The translations under genes were made by a program, and so were the position numbers. The notes below the pieces were generated by a model that saw only the letters and a list, made by a program, of their open reading frames with translations, was not told where the DNA came from and ran no database searches. A stretch of DNA of 64,000 bases from Sporosarcina sp. Te-1 (GTDB taxonomy: Bacteria > Bacillota > Bacilli > Bacillales_A > Planococcaceae): positions 2,253,501 to 2,317,500 of the forward strand of contig NZ_CP071798.1 of assembly GCF_017498505.1 (NCBI RefSeq), written 5' to 3'. Shown in pieces: positions 61,665 to 64,000 of this stretch (position 1 is its first letter; each line of letters begins with the position of its first letter).

Positions 61665-63599
61665 ATGATCATTTTACAAGTAAATGGACTGACCAAGTCC
61701 TTTTCTGGAACCGATATATTGAACAACGTCCGGCTGGAAGTACAGCATCGGGATCGAGTAGCGCTAGTAGGCCGAAATGGCGCCGGCAAGTCGACTCTCC
61801 TGAAAATAATTGCTGGAGAGATGAGCGCGGATTCGGGTGATATTATCATTCCAAAAGGCGTACGTATCGGTTATTTGGAGCAGCATGCGGGAATTGATTC
61901 GGAACGGACCATCTGGGATGAAATGATGACCGTCTATGAACCGCTGCGGAACTTGGAAAGTCGACTGCGAGAACTTGAAAGGCAGATGGCGGATCCGGCT
62001 GTTTATGAAAACAGCCTGGACTATGAACGGGTCATGAAGGAATATGACGCACTGCAAATTGAATTCAAGGATTCAGGCGGTTATCAATACGAGTCTGATT
62101 GCCGGTCCGTACTTCATGGAATGCGTTTTTATTCGGAAGACTATGAGAAAAGCGTCCATCTCCTTTCAGGGGGGCAAAAAACGAGACTTGCTCTGGCTAA
62201 AATGCTCCTCAGCAAGCCAGATCTGCTGATCCTCGATGAGCCGACAAACCATCTGGACATCGAGACGCTCGGATGGTTGGAAAAGTATTTAGTTTCGTAT
62301 GAAGGCGCGATTCTAATCGTGTCCCATGACCGATATTTTCTGGATCAGATTGTAACAGTCGTCTACGAAGTATCCCGAAGAAAAGTGACGAAATATACCG
62401 GGAACTACAGTGCCTACTTGGATGAAAAGGCGAAGAATTATGAGCGGGACCAGAAGTTATACGAGCGGGAAGCGACCGAACGGGCAAAACTGGAGGATTT
62501 CATCCAGCGCAATATTGCCCGAGCATCTACATCCAAAATGGCGAAAAGCCGGCGCAAGCAATTGGAACGCACCGAGTGGATGGACGCGCCAGAAGGGAAT
62601 GAGAAGTCTGCCAATTTCTCATTCGATATTGAACGGCAGAGCGGCAACGATGTGCTAGCCTTGCAGGACGTATCGATCGGCTATGACAGTCATCCAGTGT
62701 CTCGCCATATTAACTTGCACGTCTACAAAGAGGATCGGATTGCCATTATCGGTCCTAATGGGATCGGGAAATCCACGCTGTTAAAAACAATTGTTAAAAA
62801 ACAGCCGCCGTTAAATGGGGAGATCCGCTATGGAACGAATGTCCAATTCGGTTATTACGACCAGAACCAAGCGACCATCATAGGTACTGGCACCGTCCTG
62901 CAGGAAATTTGGGACGAATGGCCTCTGTTAAACGAAAAAGATGTCCGCTCCTTGCTTGGCCGGTTCCTATTCTCAGGGGAGGACGTGGAAAAGCCTGTCA
63001 CTTCCCTATCTGGGGGTGAAAAGGCCAGATTATCCCTCGCTAAGCTGATGCTCGAAAAATCCAATACACTTATATTGGACGAGCCGACGAACCACTTGGA
63101 CTTGGACAGCAAGGAAGTGCTGGAAAACGCATTGGATGATTTCCCAGGGACCATCGTTTTCGTCTCGCACGACCGTTATTTCATTAACCGACTCGCTACA
63201 AAGGTGATTGACATTGGTGAGGATGGGGCGACAGAGTATCTCGGCGACTATGATTACTTTCTGGAAAAGAAAGCGGAGCAGACGGAACTGCTTGCGGACG
63301 GGCCCGCAGCCATATCTCCTGTTGAGCGAAACCCGGGTAGCCGCAATGAGTTAGATAAAGAATTAAAGCGGCAAGAACGCAAGCTGAGTAGGGCCATAGA
63401 AGATGCAGAGAAAAAGATGGCTTCTTTAGACGAGGAGATCGCTCATTTGCAAGAGGAACTGCTGATGCCGGAGTTTGCGGACGATCATGTAAAGCTGATG
63501 GACTTGCAAGCACAGATTGATGCGCGCCAGGAGGAACATGACCTGCTGGCTGAGCAATGGGTTGAATGGCAAGAAGAACTAGAATCTCTTTATGCATAA
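61665..63599 (+). CDS. ABC-F family ATPase (YdiF-like)
   Basis: 644 residues from MIILQVNGL (GAGGTG upstream). Two ATPase domains: Walker A GRNGAGKST and GPNGIGKST, signatures LLSGGQKTRLALAK and LSGGEKARLSLAK, Walker B LILDEPTNHLDIE and LILDEPTNHLDLD. The linker helices between them (EKAKNYERDQKLYEREATER) and a C-terminal coiled coil (560-644) complete the ABC-F plan. There is no membrane part; such proteins act on the ribosome. B. subtilis YdiF lies at the same place beside rex and tsaD. Confidence 0.92.
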   Translation: MIILQVNGLTKSFSGTDILNNVRLEVQHRDRVALVGRNGAGKSTLLKIIAGEMSADSGDIIIPKGVRIGYLEQHAGIDSERTIWDEMMTVYEPLRNLESRLRELERQMADPAVYENSLDYERVMKEYDALQIEFKDSGGYQYESDCRSVLHGMRFYSEDYEKSVHLLSGGQKTRLALAKMLLSKPDLLILDEPTNHLDIETLGWLEKYLVSYEGAILIVSHDRYFLDQIVTVVYEVSRRKVTKYTGNYSAYLDEKAKNYERDQKLYEREATERAKLEDFIQRNIARASTSKMAKSRRKQLERTEWMDAPEGNEKSANFSFDIERQSGNDVLALQDVSIGYDSHPVSRHINLHVYKEDRIAIIGPNGIGKSTLLKTIVKKQPPLNGEIRYGTNVQFGYYDQNQATIIGTGTVLQEIWDEWPLLNEKDVRSLLGRFLFSGEDVEKPVTSLSGGEKARLSLAKLMLEKSNTLILDEPTNHLDLDSKEVLENALDDFPGTIVFVSHDRYFINRLATKVIDIGEDGATEYLGDYDYFLEKKAEQTELLADGPAAISPVERNPGSRNELDKELKRQERKLSRAIEDAEKKMASLDEEIAHLQEELLMPEFADDHVKLMDLQAQIDARQEEHDLLAEQWVEWQEELESLYA

Positions 63600-63603
63600 A
63601 AGG

Positions 63604-63640
63604 ACGCCGTTTCGATATTGTTGTCGAAATGGCGTTTCTA
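63604..63640 (+). terminator. Terminator of the ABC-F gene
   Basis: ACGCCGTTTCGA and TCGAAATGGCGT (one mismatch pair) with an eight-base loop, then TTCTATTTT. Confidence 0.8.
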
Positions 63641-63811
63641 TTTTCCACAATCTTTTCCACATAAGAAATACTGATTTTATAGGATATGAACATAGTTATC
63701 CACGTTATCCACAGAAACAGGTTTTATTACCCACAAAGTTATCCAAAATAGGAGGCTTGATCTTTTGCTATTTGTTAAGTTATAAACAAGTTGTCCACAA
63801 AATGTGCATAA
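63641..63811. promoter_or_regulatory. DnaA-box cluster between the ABC-F gene and tsaD
   Basis: Eight DnaA-box-like nonamers: TTTTCCACA at 63641 and 63653, TTATCCACG 63696, TTATCCACA 63705 (perfect), TTACCCACA 63727, TTATCCAAA 63739, TTGTCCACA 63791, and TGTGCATAA 63803 (perfect TTATGCACA on the other strand). No gene lies here. B. subtilis has DnaA-box clusters away from the origin, one of which I recall at gcp (tsaD). Confidence 0.8.
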
Positions 63812-63903
63812 GTACGAACGTTCCCTCTTGACAATATGGAAATCCGCCAAAACAAAAAAACACGGAAATCGCCACATTCGGACAATTCCCGTACTTGTTT
63901 TAT

Positions 63904-64000
63904 TTAATTCCATGACTTCAATGGCATGCCCGGGCGTCCGTTCATTTCCATATTCCCTCGTACGCCCGCTTCAAACATGGAAGAGCCTGCCGCGGCAATC
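63904..64000 (-). CDS. tsaD: tRNA threonylcarbamoyladenosine synthase subunit TsaD, C-terminal end
   Basis: The last 31 codons, cut by the right window edge. IAAAGSSMFEAGVRGNMEMN then GRPGMPLKSWN fits the end of TsaD (Gcp/YdiE), and its place after the ydiF-type gene is conserved. TsaD transfers the threonylcarbamoyl group to A37 of ANN-decoding tRNAs. Convergent with the ABC-F gene. Confidence 0.85.
   Translation of the reverse strand, partial: IAAAGSSMFEAGVRGNMEMNGRPGMPLKSWN

Overview
The window looks like chromosomal DNA from an endospore-forming member of the Bacillales, most likely Planococcaceae (Sporosarcina/Lysinibacillus type). The evidence is a CwlJ-type spore-cortex hydrolase, Gram-positive ribosome binding sites on nearly every gene, a CIRCE-controlled groES-groEL pair, and conserved synteny at the right end (groEL, groES, CPBP protease, tatC, tatA, rex, ydiF-type ABC-F, tsaD), which has the same order as the gcp-groEL region of Bacillus subtilis. 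The taxon is an inference; no rRNA gene is present.

Layout. 1-9 kb: end of a citrate/C4-dicarboxylate-type sensor kinase, a decayed MaoC-like gene, AraC/LysE, an XRE-AbrB/ABC-2 transporter operon, an HXXEE membrane protein, a TetR regulator with two matching operators beside a damaged SDR gene, and the tRNA hydroxylation pair trhP1-trhP2. 9.3-11.8 kb: a LysR regulator with a Met-box-like palindrome in front of a MetE-C-like methyltransferase. 11.9-12.4 kb: an array of 20-21 bp repeats. 12.6-16.3 kb: a guanine-class purine riboswitch with a visible terminator/antiterminator pair, controlling two DUF3100-type membrane proteins, an amidohydrolase and a TauE/SafE permease. 16.4-18.4 kb: an IS1182-family element. 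18.7-37.4 kb: ordinary accessory genes, including a lipoprotein, DinB proteins, ABC transporters, an ECF sigma/anti-sigma pair, an operon joining an SDR, a QueA paralogue and a YhcYZ-like two-component system, an OmpR-type two-component system next to DrrAB, and MarR-ArsA with paired operators.

37.5-43.8 kb is a polymorphic toxin locus of the LXG (type VII secretion) kind, read right to left: one intact LXG toxin with a PD-(D/E)xK nuclease tip and its Imm70 immunity gene, followed by four successively more decayed cassettes, each a toxin-tail remnant plus an immunity gene (PoNi; two unassigned small proteins; a broken SMI1/KNR4-like protein), with repeated hairpins between some of them. 44.3-48.4 kb holds an alpha/beta hydrolase, two broken copies of one tyrosine recombinase, a WYL-YolD pair behind a promoter with a LexA-like site, and a YVTN beta-propeller gene with a cysteine-rich head.

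48.5-64 kb is the conserved groEL-tsaD region, interrupted between the CPBP protease and tatC by about 8 kb: a tandem duplication of a YIP1 gene, a phosphoesterase, a Rieske-FAD oxidoreductase, and an oxalate module (frameshifted NCS2 permease, cytoplasmic GGT-fold hydrolase resembling oxamate amidohydrolase, oxalate decarboxylase). A cluster of DnaA boxes lies between the ABC-F gene and tsaD. All assignments come from reading the sequence; no database search was run.
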